A DNA stretch of 64,000 bases. Source: Aulostomus chinensis. Lineage: Eukaryota; Chordata; Actinopteri; Syngnathiformes; Aulostomidae. The stretch spans positions 13,798,177 to 13,862,176 of the forward strand of contig JBBMOA010000020.1 of the NCBI GenBank assembly GCA_037954235.1. Direction: 5' to 3'. Below are positions 1-12,770 of this stretch, one piece after another (position 1 is the stretch's first letter; each line of letters opens with the position of its first letter). The notes under the pieces are model-generated. The model was not told where the DNA came from, did no database searches, and saw only the letters and a program-made list of their open reading frames with translations. Position numbers and translations under genes: made by a program.

Positions 1-1203
1 CATCAGGAGCTACAGTGGCCAGTTTCACTTCTACCCTTCACTCCTTTTTTTCCACTATCCATCTGTACCTCCACTGGGATGTGTTCTGATTGCTACACCG
101 GAGAGGGGACGTGACACCACCGCTCTACTTTAAGGGAGGGGTGAGGAAGTGATATGGCCTAATCGTTGCCCTCGGCACCATTTTGGCAGTGTACTGTTAC
201 TTCATTAATAGGAAATGAGCACCAGGACTGAATGGTAGAACAAAATGGCTGACGGAACCTTATTTCAGTGTGACATCATAGCTCCATTAATGTTTAATCT
301 GTTATGAAATGTCTGTTTGATTAACCGGGGAACCGGATCGACTCTGTCAGACCTCTTCGCTCTCACAACACTTCTAGTGATTTTATTTCGTTGATGCCCC
401 TTTTGACATTAAACAGAGGAGACAAATATGTTTTTTTCTAAATGAATATTCTTAGGAAATGACTGATACTGCTTTTAAAACACTTCGACTTCTATTTTAT
501 TTACAGTTTTTTTTTTTAATACTCTATTTACCTCCAATGCAATCAAATGCAACGTGCTTCAAACAAAGCCAACCTAACAGATATTTACTCTTGTGGGCAA
601 ACTCTGTACAACAGCTATATGTGCTAACTGGGAATAAATCTGGCCAAAGTTGAATCCCACTGAATAAACTAGCTGCTACCATTATAGACTAACCAGATGC
701 ACAACAGAAATATCCTCAGCCCTCTCCTGTACCTCTCTGGATGACTCAGTTCTCTGAGATATGGCACCAATAATATACACAAACTTGATGCGTGCAAACA
801 CAACGACAAGTAGCAACGTATATAGACTGATAGGTGTACATGCATGCGTGTTGAGACTGTACCCAAAGAGTTCCTCAAATATGAAAACACAAGCACATGA
901 CGGGAGATCATGAGTTTGCACTGTTGAGCACAACACCAAAGCAGAAAATGCTTAGCTGGTCATGTTTCTTTCACTGGCTAAAATAGTGGTTAGGCAAATA
1001 TGCTACAGTAAGTCTCACTGGTGCGTTATAGTCAATATTTTCAATAAATACAAGAGTTAAAGGATGGCCTTTTTCCATCAATGGGATAAAACGGACTGTT
1101 TATATTCTACCAGTTTACATCCTTCTATGACCACACAAGGTTTACTTATGCACCAATTCTTCGTCTTTTTAGAAACTCCCCATGGACCTGATAACCCTGA
1201 CAG

Positions 1204-1204
<1 letters not shown>

Positions 1205-1255
<51 letters not shown>
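1205..1255. repeat. (TG)n microsatellite
   Basis: An uninterrupted TG dinucleotide run of about 51 nt. The 112-113-residue open frames across it on both strands are repeat artefacts. Confidence 0.95.
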
Positions 1256-1256
<1 letters not shown>

Positions 1257-1603
1257 GTCCTCTGTTTAATGCCACAGGTAGTGTTGGACATATTTGCACT
1301 GTGGTTAATCTATTACAGACCAGCAGGACCAAGAAAAGAACAAACCCACAGCTGAAAAATCTTCTGTATTCTTTCCCCTCTGTGGATTCAGGTCCAGTTT
1401 GAGTCTCATTTACTTTCAAGTGTCAGATACAATAAGGAGATTAGACTGGTTTTGTTCAGTGTCGAATACACTTATTGTATTACTGTGGTGATGAAAACAT
1501 GTTGTCACTTCATGCAGCTATTAATTATTCATTGCTTTTCACATGAGAAAGTGGTTCATTTATATTTGAAAACTTAAAGCTTAAAACCTCTGCCCTTTGT
1601 TTG

Positions 1604-1651
1604 CCTGCTCGCTCACAAAAAAAAGAAGAACTTTTTTTGTGAGCGAGCAGG
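1604..1651. repeat. Perfect 20-bp inverted repeat, 8-nt loop
   Basis: CCTGCTCGCTCACAAAAAAA at 1604-1623 is followed, after 8 nt, by its exact reverse complement at 1632-1651. The pairing includes a 13-bp mixed-sequence stem base, so it is not just a homopolymer effect. Confidence 0.8.
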
Positions 1652-3280
1652 AGCATCAGTTGAGGAGGAAGCTGTTACATTTTGGAGCAGGTATGTTTAA
1701 AAAGGGTGAAAAATGAGCTCTTGACACATTTAATTTGGCTGAGCTCCTTATGCCTGACAGCAAGACTGAGTGCATTCTGCTTTGCATTAGTGTTACAAAC
1801 AAGCATTAAAATAAACTACTGTATACTGGGACATACTCATTAACAAGTTGTCTTCCATTACCCAAATTGGGTACAGACAACGGAAGCCTGGCTGTGTTTG
1901 CAATGAATTCATCAATGACGAGTGCCGAGGCAGTTTTTGATGTAGCAAACTCAGCTACATTTTCACTGCGGTTTGACTTAGTCAGCTGGGAACTAATTGT
2001 GTATATCCACGTAAGTTTTTTTAAATGAGGAAAAAAGTCACAGGGAGGTGAAGCCTCAGGTTATCGATGACGGTTTGTGGTCAAAGATAAAGCTGTTTTA
2101 GCTTCGGCGCAGATTGCTGCAGATTTGTTTCACAGACAAACGAACTAAAACGTTTATCTTGATTCAATGCATGAATTTACACTCAAAAACTAGCAAGTAA
2201 CTGCTGTAATTGGGGTCAATCATGAGCGATTATGTCACAGGTAATGGATGTGGAGGTTAAAGAGGGCAACCCTGATGAATGAAAAGACAGAGTGGAAAGA
2301 GTGATGAGAGAGGAGTGATAAAAGGTAAGGAACAGAGAGCGGTGATTATTTGACTAGTTTGCAGAGAGACAGCGCCTCGTACCTTATCATGGATAAGTAA
2401 ACACCCAGCACCGTCTGGAGTGACATCATTGTCCCAGAGAATCAATAACCAACCACTTCCTGTGCAGCGGGAAAAATCGATGACTCTGTACACTAGATTA
2501 CCTTTTTGTGCCCACTCACCTGAGGAGGTGCACACAAACACACGCACAGTTGCACACAGCTAATGCACACACTGCCGTACAAAGCACATACGTGGGGAGC
2601 ATTAACAGAAACACTGTCACACTTTTCTCTTTTTCTTTTGTTTTTTTGCACCAGACAAGGTGGAAGAGTATTTGTGCAGTGCAGAGTCAGCCTATTATGG
2701 GATTAGCAGTGGCCGCAGACCTACTGCTGGGGTCTAACAGGGATAATGCTCTGGCAAATCAGATTTCTATCAGGTTTCCCACCTAAAAAAAAAACTAAAA
2801 AAACAAAGCAGCATGGATCAGCTCCAATCTGTAATTCTCCCACATTCCCCTTCTCTCAGGAGTATTTGTCAACCTCGATCCTTCAAGCCTGCTTTTTGAT
2901 TAATCTACAGAATATTATTACGTAATAGGATCTGAGTTCAGGCTAAAAAATAAAATAAAATAAAAGGAGGTAATAAAAATGAATGAGTGGAGCCAAACAA
3001 CATGTTGTACCACACAGGCTTTTGGCATCGCTGGAAGAACTTGTAAATTTTGTCATCCATAAATGAGTGTCTGGTATGTGGTCTAAAAAAAAGAAGAAAA
3101 AAAAACTGTAGATGGATGTGCTGAAGATTGTTTCGCTCCCGGCAAGTTTTCCCCATGTGAACCGTTGCGGAGGAAAAGTTCAGTGTCATCGGTGCGACTC
3201 TCACACGGCAGTTTCTGTCATTTCAGTACGAGCAGCGGAAGAGCAGACAGCGAACTGACAGCTCCCCATCACCTGTGTGC

Positions 3281-3312
3281 ATGTGTGTGTGCGCGCGCGT
3301 GTGTGTGTGTGT
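3281..3312. repeat. Alternating TG/CG tract
   Basis: TG repeats flank a GCGCGCGCG core; strictly alternating purine-pyrimidine sequence of the kind that favours Z-DNA. Confidence 0.85.
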
Positions 3313-4671
3313 ACATGACTTAAGCCACTCTTTGCGGACACAGACCACACATCACACCTGCAAATTGGAGATCAAATCCATGCTCCCATCTTGCTAAAAC
3401 TCAGATTTTTGGGGTGAGAAATTACAGTTCGGATTTTTGTAAACAAGCCCCTAAAATCTGAGGGTTTTCCTGAAAACACTTTAACTCTATCTCTCAGCAT
3501 CTAGGGGCAACCCCCCCCCCCCCAAAAAAAAAAGCAGGTTGATTTATTCTATGTAAAATTGTTTCAGATCTTACAGGAAGTTATAACCGATATGTTTGTG
3601 TGTTTGACAAAGGAGAGACAAAAAGGAAACAGACGGTTTAGAAAAATATGAAGCAACACGAATGTTACATATCGCATGAAGTGAATGCAGCCTGAGAAAA
3701 ATGTGAGATTTATACTCTCGAAACCTTTAAGCTCGGAGTGTTAGCTTCCTGAGCTGAATAATATGGAGACGAATTTCATAATCACGTACAGTTATGTACA
3801 TTTCTCTCGTTGGAGGTGAGAGAGTGTGTGGTTAGCTGCAGCAGAACTTTAAGTATCAGTGTGTGTGTATCAAAACATGCAGTAAGCTAAAGCGACAACC
3901 TCCGCTCATCTTCACCTGGGGCACCGCATGTCTGGACGACTACATCCTGCCAAGATGCCAAATGCCACAGAGAAGGGTCCTGATTATACCAGTGTATGCA
4001 TACAGATATCACCATCCTTTTTCATTTCTTACTTCCACACTCCTTTGTTATTTGAAAAAAAATTCCACTCCTTCCATCCAACGCGATGACGCACCATCAC
4101 AAGCAGACAAAACTGTCTGGAAACAAGTGTGTGACTTGGTGTCAAAGGCCTTTACCTGACCCACCTTTCACACACTCATTTCCCTGACTTCTTAATGTTG
4201 GCCAGTGATGATCCTGCTTGATCCATAACAATAATAGCTCGTATCCCATTTCCCTCTGTCTGTAGAGGAAATCTATCCCCTGGTTTTCGGCCTTAACTAA
4301 CCCTTCTTTAGAGACACACTCAGCACGCATCGTGCCAAAGGCCGTCCTGCTGTGCGAGGGTGCGTTCTCTTCGGGACTCCCACAGGAAGGCTGCACACAA
4401 TACTTGGCTCTCCTTGAGGTAGACACACATTTACTGCACAGAGGCACGCACACACAAAGACAGATTAAGAGAAACTTCAATACTTGCACATAAAAGGAAA
4501 GCACACAATGCCTCTTACACTTAAATGCAATGTGCACGCACGCACACACACACACAGTGTCTCAAGTAGACAATGGACAGTGGAACTGTGCCATAAGGGA
4601 AGGCTGTTGTCCAGTCACTGGGCAACTGGGGCAGCAGATGGTCATCTTCCCTTCCACTAACATCAGCCTGC

Positions 4672-4674
4672 AGA

Positions 4675-4714
<40 letters not shown>

Positions 4715-4716
4715 GA

Positions 4717-4757
<41 letters not shown>

Positions 4758-4783
4758 TGTGTGTGTGTGTGTGTGTGTGTGTT
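4672..4783. repeat. Compound (GA)n / (TG)n microsatellite
   Basis: About 85 nt of GA repeats with GACA and GGGA interruptions pass directly into about 27 nt of TG repeats. Confidence 0.95.
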
Positions 4784-4991
4784 GGTTGAGTGGGGTGGAG
4801 GGGTTTCTGTCACTGAGCGAACACCTTTCACCGAGTACATGGGAATGACTCAGCCATTACCCATGAAGTAAATGAGCTAGACACTGATTATCCTCAAGTT
4901 TGCATGGAGTTACAACACAGGAATGGAAAGTTTGCTAGACTCATATGTGCGGCAGAGGAGCAAGTGACCTGCACCATTTACCCCACAGAGG

Positions 4992-5040
4992 GTCTCTCTT
5001 TCTTTCTGTCTGTCTTTCTTTCTTTCGTTTTTCTTTCTTT
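4992..5040. repeat. (CTTT)n-type pyrimidine tract
   Basis: Imperfect CTTT/CTGT tetranucleotide repeats, all but pure pyrimidine on the plus strand. Confidence 0.8.
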
Positions 5041-5288
5041 CAAGAAGCTCCAAAAGTCACCTAAACAACGCCGGGTAAACCACCAACATAGCAGAAACAC
5101 GGATGCTTCGGTGCAGGAAAGAAGTAGGGGAAAGGTCAATTCTGCCATGAAGAAGAGAAGGAAGAAAAAAAAGCAGAAAGGAAGGTTTCATATCCTGTTG
5201 ACCAGTTGCTGCCTCTCAGCATGAAAGTTTTGATAGGAGAGCATGCAGCGGTGTGTGTATGCAGAAGTGTGTTTGTGTGTGCAGGGGA

Positions 5289-5351
5289 GGGAGAGAGCGA
5301 GAGAGAACGAGAGAGAGAGAGAGAGAGAACGAGAGAGAGAGAGAGAGAGAG
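5289..5351. repeat. (GA)n microsatellite
   Basis: GA repeats with regular CGA/ACGA interruptions, all but pure purine on the plus strand. Confidence 0.9.
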
Positions 5352-8300
5352 GAGCAAAAGCCTCTAGACTGGAAAAAAAAAACTGTTTATCTATTTGCTC
5401 ATCTCAGCTTAAGTTAATGGAGGAAAAAACAACATCCCTGCGTGTTTCCCTCTCTAGTTTCTATCAGGATGAATGTTTTAGGGCAGCTAACCCAAAACAA
5501 CAAGAGTCATCTTACATAATTAAAGGACGTATTGGCTGCGGCAGGCCGGGGCAGATGACATGAACTAGTTGTGTAAAAGATGTAAAGCGCAGAAAACAAC
5601 TTTGCATGAATGGTTCCACTGTGTGCACAGAGGGAGTGAACCTCCTTCGAGAAAACATGTTTGTTAGAGAAAGTTACATCACAGTGGTGGTATGAGAGCT
5701 GGACGAGTCAGGGGGAAAAAAAGAGAGGGAGAGAGGGAGAGAGTGATTGAGAGGTCAAAAAAGAGTGGCAGCATACAGGAGGGAGACTGAGAGGAGAAGC
5801 AGAAGTGGGTCATTATATATTTAATTGAGTCAGTGTTTTTCACCTGACAAAGCAGCACCTGTACTCTCAGTCGAGCTGTTTACGTCTCTCCTGTCAATCA
5901 ATGCCACCGATTTCCCCACCTTCTCCTCATCCTCATCTCCTTTTGTTAATTTGTTTCTGCGTTACCTTTCATCTTTGCCTTGGAGCAACTCTACTGCTGG
6001 TTGTTTTTCTCAATGGGACAGCCGGGAGGAATGTGGTCAAAGCAGGATTCGCTACACACCTGTGGCACACTGACAACATTATTAGTGATACTGTGAGGCA
6101 GCTACCTGTATGTGAAAGTCAAACAAAAGAAAAGGTGAGAGATCACTGCGGCGCTGCAAAACGGCATCGCTCGTTATCCAAGTGTGTTTCTGGGTATATT
6201 AAAGGGTGCAAAAAAAAAACAAAAAACAAACAACATGGACGTTTTATTGATAGCTACAAGGCGCCTGCGGTGATACCAAATTTTCAAGTTCCTCTCCTCC
6301 CACACAAGATTTCTAAGAACATGCTGGTGGATTCCTGAAAAACCTGAGGCCATTCTGCCGTTCAGCGCTTAACTATTTCAACAGATGTGAAAAACAATAT
6401 CAAGTGCCAAGTGCTCTGCACAAAGAAACTGATTTACCAGTACAAATATGGCTCTATAGGGAGTCTTTGGAAATACTGTAGGCACATCCTATCTTTCTTG
6501 TTTTTCCCCCTCTCCGTCCTCTCTCTCCCTCCATCGGTGCCCCCTCCATACTCCCCTTCGCACAAACACAGCTCAGAATAACATGCCTTCAGATTGAGCG
6601 AGGCAAAAGAGGGCTGAGAGAGAAAGAGAGAGGGGAAAGGGGGTGTTGGTGGGGGGGGCTATATATTAAGCCATGTCTCTTTCCCTTCGGGCTCCCAGCA
6701 GACTCAGCTTGGGTTTGATAAATAGCAGGCCCCCTCAAAGCAACAGATGCTACGGCTCAAACCCCAGCAAATTTGTCAGCTCGTGAAAAAAAACAGTAAG
6801 CCTTTAGCAAAGACACTTCATGGCTGCTCCACATACAGAGCAGCGTAGAAACATGACAATTATGTACAGCAGACATGAAAACAGGGGCCTCCCCTCTATG
6901 GCTCCACGGCCCCCCTGCTGAGCATGAAACCCTGTTATAACGGGCCCTCAAGTGTCCAGATGCCACTAGGGAGGTGCAGCGTCTTTGTCCAGCTGATTAA
7001 GGTGCTGGTGGATATCGAGGCATTTGCATCTTTCATCCTCATATCTGCAATCGTTGCTACTTTTCCAGCAATGAACATGTGAGGTCAAGGCAAACTCACA
7101 CTCCCACAGCTGAATGAACACATCTGAGAAAAGGAGGAGGTCAATTTGTTTTCCACAGTGTTTTCTGTGAACACCGAAAACTTCTCAAAGTGTTATTTTT
7201 TTTGTTTTTTTTTCATAATGGAGACAAAGTGTTTTCTCTTTTGAAGCCAGGCTTTTTCTTTAGGGGACGTTTGCAGCCCTGTCTGAGGAGGAGCTGTTGT
7301 TGTTGTGGAAGTTGTTTTGTTTGGAGGAAAAGTAAAGAAAGGGGGTACTGTGTGATGTTTAGGGACAAAGTTTTGGTTCCAACATGCAAATGAAGTGTTT
7401 GATAAGAGGTGTTGATCAAATCAGAGGTTTTTAGTGCAGCAATGGTGTGTGTGTGTGTGGGGATCTTTAAGCAAGGGGGACATTGTTTTAGAATCCCCAC
7501 AGTCTGTCTATGAGCTTTGAATAACCCTTATGGAAAGACTGTTATTTAAATCACATATGTATTAAAATATCTACAGCGACAGTCAAGAGTTACATCGATT
7601 GTCTGCATCTCACATGACAGTTGTGTGTCTGTTTTTGTCGACAAGTTGCTTTCACAGCATCTGTATTTAGACATCCTGCTGCTGGATTTACATCTTCCTG
7701 TTTTGTTGTGCCTCTGTCTGGCTTTTTATACACTGGATTTCCCATTTTATGAGGAAAATATGTGAGGAACTGTTGCTCGCTCAGATTGTAGCATGTAGGA
7801 CATTAGTTGGGCCTTAGGTTCAATAGGTTATCTGTGTGATGTATGATGTTTCTATGTGGCTCTTAGGAGTTAGATATGAGGACAGGTTCACTTTCCTCCT
7901 GGTTTCTATAGTAACCATATATAAGCATGCATGAAACAGTCCCATGACCTCAAACAGGCCAGAGAATCCTCCAAACTGATCAAGGTTGAGTGCCACTGAC
8001 TGGCTCACCATCTGGAGCAGGGGCGTGAAGGAGCACAAACACGACTGGAAACATAATAAATGCAACAAAAAAGTTGACATTAGCAGTTAGCTCACCAAAC
8101 TGCCTGAAAACAATCTCACAAAGCAGCTAGTATGACGGTAGACTCCTATTCTTATTGTGTATTATTTCAACCTCTCCACCTTTCTTCCATGTTTATCTTA
8201 ATATGGTGATATCTTGATTTCTACTTCAAATGGACCTATCTGACTTTGTTGTAAGGACCCAGCAGGTTTAGTTTATCAACTTTATATCATCCAGTGCAGC

Positions 8301-11300
8301 CTTTAAGTTGCGCATAACTCATCTGTTGCAGGAGTTTTTATGCATTGCTTGTGTTTATTTAAGACTGGTGAGGCTAGAACATAGTATTTCCTTAATATTA
8401 ATGACCTCTAACATGCTCAATGAGGCAACTACTGTACTTGCTTTCCGTCCCACGATCATAATGCTTACACCACTTTTCATAATGCTGCTGGATCATATCC
8501 AGTGAACAGGCCTCTCTCACTTACAAAATAGCAAAATACACTTTGGCTTGTGTAATACCCGTAAAACAAGGAGCCAATAAAAAGGCCTGCAGGGGTCAAA
8601 AAAACAGCACCCAGACAGGAAGTGCAAACATTCCTCCATGATGCAACATTTCACCATTGATGCAGCACTAACTGCAAGAACAAGAGCCAAGAGTTTGTTT
8701 TTGTGAAGCAGCAGAGTGGATCCTGCTGGAAGGTATCCTCGACGAAGGACAAGGTCTGGTCAGGTGGAATTGAACGTGAGCGAAACATTTGTTTTTTAAA
8801 AAAAGAAAAAAGATGGGAATTCAAAGTTACAGGAGATAGGCGGTTTTGTGACACTGTTTTCTCAATCGCTGACATCACTGCGTGGGAAAGTAACTCTGTG
8901 TCTTTTCTTATCGCTCTCTGACCTCAGATGTGTCAGGTAGTGTTGATGTGCACTGAGGTGAAGATCAAATCAAAACAACGCCACGATGTTCCATTTGTTC
9001 AAACGCAGCCTTCATTAACACCTGCATGTGCACGTGTCATACGTGTCCATACAGAGATACACGCCAACATACACAATCATTAGATTTCATTGAGTTGGAA
9101 GACGTGAAAGAAGTCTGACTAAGATCGGGGCCAAGCAGGAAGGCAGTGGAACACACCCCTGGATCTGAACAGGAAGCAGACAGGAAAAGAGGACTCTGAC
9201 ACACGTAGCCAGAGAGAGTTTCAGCTGCCTGGTAACCGCCTGAACAATGACATACATAAATGTATGACACATCTTCATAGAAAGACAGCACATTGGCTTT
9301 TCAGTTAATTATTTATGTAGCTTGCCAGTTATGAGAAGCTAAGTCTGCAAAAGAAGCTGATCTTATTATTTAGGAGATTCACCCCCCCCCCCCCCCAAAA
9401 AAAAAGGAACCCTCAGGTCATTATCTCACTGGGATGCATCTAAGCAGGTACATTTGTTCCAAAACAATAAATAGGAAAGTACTGCATTTAAATGAGACAA
9501 TATTATGCTAAAAAAAAAAAGTGCAAGGGTACACAAAAGTGAAAAGCAGTGGTGATAAACTATCTTGAATGTCTTCTATGTTTTCCTCTTTCACTACTTA
9601 TAACGGTTGCAACTTATTTCTCATCTGCTGCTGCTGCAGATTTCTATCTATTGACAGGAGACAGCCAGATATAAACTCATATTATTACATAAATATGTAT
9701 ATCTACTTCTGTATATGAGTCATTACGACTTACACGACCACAGCTGACAAGAATACAAAGAACCTGCTGATCAGGCTGATGAATAGCTGTGACAGATAAA
9801 TAGTTAAGACTTGACGGCACTGTGAACTATCACTGTTATCTGTATTTGCGTGTTTTCAGTTGTGTTTGAATTCATTCAAGCCAAGAACTCAAAGTCTGAG
9901 GACACAAGGAAGTGCACAGACATCCTCAGCAACGATCTGCAGGCATCCAATACTTGTTGTCAGAAAACACAAGCAAACACACACACTAGATAGAGAAGCG
10001 CTGCCTGGGGTCTGGGCGGGGTGTTGTTTCTCACAGGCATGTTAATGGGCATGTCACCATAGCTGCTCCCTATATTCCCCTGCAGTCGTCTGACTTCAGG
10101 GTCAACAGAACCTCGAGTGCCCTCAGGAAAGTGTGTTTTAAGTGTGTGCATGTGTATGTTTGCATGGAGGCTGTGCGTGTATGTGCATGTATGTGTGTGT
10201 GTACTTCACGAGCTTGCTTCATCTGAGTGTTTAAGTCGCTTTACTCTTTGTTGTTATGTTACGTTACATTTTACGTGGACTTGAGAACGAATAACTTATG
10301 TAGCTAACAAACCAACAAAACCCAGTGAGAGTGAGATGATTTCCAGAAATAAATGACAATCCTAATGTGATAATAAATGTGACACTCTAGACATTACTGT
10401 CAAAAAAAAAAGAAAAAAAGACAAAAACCTTTTCAGGAAATAAATAAATTCAGAAGTTCTACTGTCACAACTTAATACTTCAGCCACCACCTTTACTTTG
10501 GGTGTTGGACGCTTAAAAGTTATGGAAAATTTTTGGGAAGCCATACTCCAGAACCTACTTTTTCCACAAAATAAATGGCGAGAGGAAACATACAGTTAGC
10601 TAGACAGATAGCTGATATTTTCTAGAAGCGTAAACAAACGTATCAGTAATGCTACTTTTTCTGTAATCCAGCACCCTGAATGTCTGGTTGGATGAATCTG
10701 AACTCATTGTGGTGGCACCTGATAGTCAAAAATCATTAAAAGTACTTTCCAATCACTGACCATCCACCATGGCAGCACAAGCAAAACTACAGACTGTGTA
10801 AAAGTAAAAAGGAGCATATAAATTAAAAAAAGGTTTACACAGAAATATAAATCAAGTTTTTTATTGTTAAATTACTGAGAAGATTTCCCCAGAGGTTTGT
10901 TTCTTTGTTACCTTTACAATAACGTCTTAAAAAGCAGCCATTTGATGACAGCAGCAGCATGTTGACATCCAAGAACTACAATAGATGATGGTCATTTAGC
11001 TGACACAGCACGTGTATGAAAGAAAAAGTGTACCGGTGTATCTTTGTGACTAATATTTTCCTGATCTTTGCTGCGTAGGAGCCTTCTCTGAAACAGCTGC
11101 ACAGGCGATCAGCCAAAACAACCACTCCCTCTCTATCCTCAATCACTCTGGCTTTCCATTGTCCATTCAGCATCTCCAAATGTGCACATGTTCCCATTCT
11201 CCTTTCATTCCCAGTATTATCGCACCTCTGTCACCTCCCAAACCCCTTGACTGTGAGCTCTTCTTTCCCCTCCGCCTATCTCTTTCCCTTCTCTTCTTTA

Positions 11301-12189
11301 CGGAGACGGAGAGCTGCTGACATTGATAAGAAGATGTAGACTCCTCAGCTAATACAAGGAAAACACAGGGACAAAGTTGAGCAGGCACATAGTTCCTACT
11401 TCCCAGAACTCCCGCCTGGGTGGTTCAACTCTATATTGATTTCCCTTTTCCTTTCTCCGTGACTTATAGCTGTTCCCATGGCAGTATCAGTGTTCACTGT
11501 GTTTCAATCCTCCTGGACGCTTCACTGTTTATATTTCAGCCAAAAACCTGGGTATTAAGAGAATTTTTTTTTAATTAACTGAAACTAAAGGATGGGACTT
11601 GTGCAGAATGTCTCAGATTAGTGTCAGGGCACATAAATAAACCTCCTGGAGTCGTCACTATTACCCCGGAGTTACATAACGATGAGGAGGGGTGGGGGCA
11701 TCACATGACCCTCAGCAGGTTGCACCTCAGATCATTTACCCAGAAAAGCAGCTTATTACAACTGATGGCATGTACAACTGGGATGTTAAGGCAGCATTTT
11801 GGTTCTTCAAACACCTTCGCTTTAACCTTTCAAGAACAAAAACTGTTGAAGGGATAACTGACTCAAGTGTTTACATTTAAGCTTTCTGAACACCGGAAAG
11901 GAACATCTCAAGCAGACCACTATCACAGGGAATTTCATATGAGGGAGAGATGGATTCTTATCTCTTTTCGGCAATTTGAACTTACTTGCCAATTTGGAGT
12001 CAAGAGAAAAGGTTCTGTGATGAACTCAGCGTGATAATATTATACACGCAAACTAAACGTGAAGCATTTTTTATAAACAGTCTCAATGCCCAAACACTTT
12101 TAATAAAAGCTCTTCAGATGTCTTTATAGCATGAAAACAGTAGCAACACTGTAGAACCTCATTTCCTCTTCAGTACAAGCAAAGTAAGG

Positions 12190-12770
12190 GAGCATTTCCA
12201 CTGGCTCACTTCAGCTCGGGTCGGATGGGGTCAGGTGGGGTTGGGTCAGGTCGGGTGGGGCTCTGTATGGGTGCGTTTTCACTAGCACTGGGTATCATAT
12301 CAGTGTGGGTGGACTCACCGGCCAAGAGTTCCCTGGCGTAATTTGTGTGCGACACAACAACAACAAAAACAACAACAACAACAGTGGAGGACATGAAGGC
12401 AGCATGATGCCTGTTCTCCGTCAGTGATTTTTGATTAAACTACAAGTAAGGGACTACAGACAGGCAAGGCTTCAAACAGCGAAACAGAGCACCCACAAAA
12501 AGTATAAAAGACTTTACCAAGCGCTCGACCAGTATTCTGCTGAGGCCAAGATGATACGAAGTAGACGACATAAGCGGGTAAGTTACCCAATCAGTGCCCC
12601 GCTATGTGTTTATGTCACATTTTAGTCCCTGCTTGGCTCGCTTGGAACCCCAGCAGAGTAGGGACCAAAATGGTAACAGTTTGTACCATGTTGGGGCCAG
12701 TGGAAACGGGGCAAAACCAACTCGACCCCACCCCACCCGAGCCAAAGGAAACGGGGCCAAAGAAACCCAA
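12190..12770. mobile_element. Probable palindromic MITE
   Basis: The left part has TTTCCACTGGCTCA followed by repeated GGGTCGG/GGGGTCAGG. The right part has the inverted counterpart (CCAGTGGAAACGGGGC, CGACCCCACCCCACCCGAGC), again with a TTTCC-type end. Together these suggest an inverted-end element of about 580 bp. The interior has a CAA tract (12355-12383) and no transposase frame. Exact ends were not fixed. Confidence 0.4.

Noticed and set aside
5136..5357. Ser/Leu-rich minus-strand frame
   Set aside because: Translation of the GA microsatellite.
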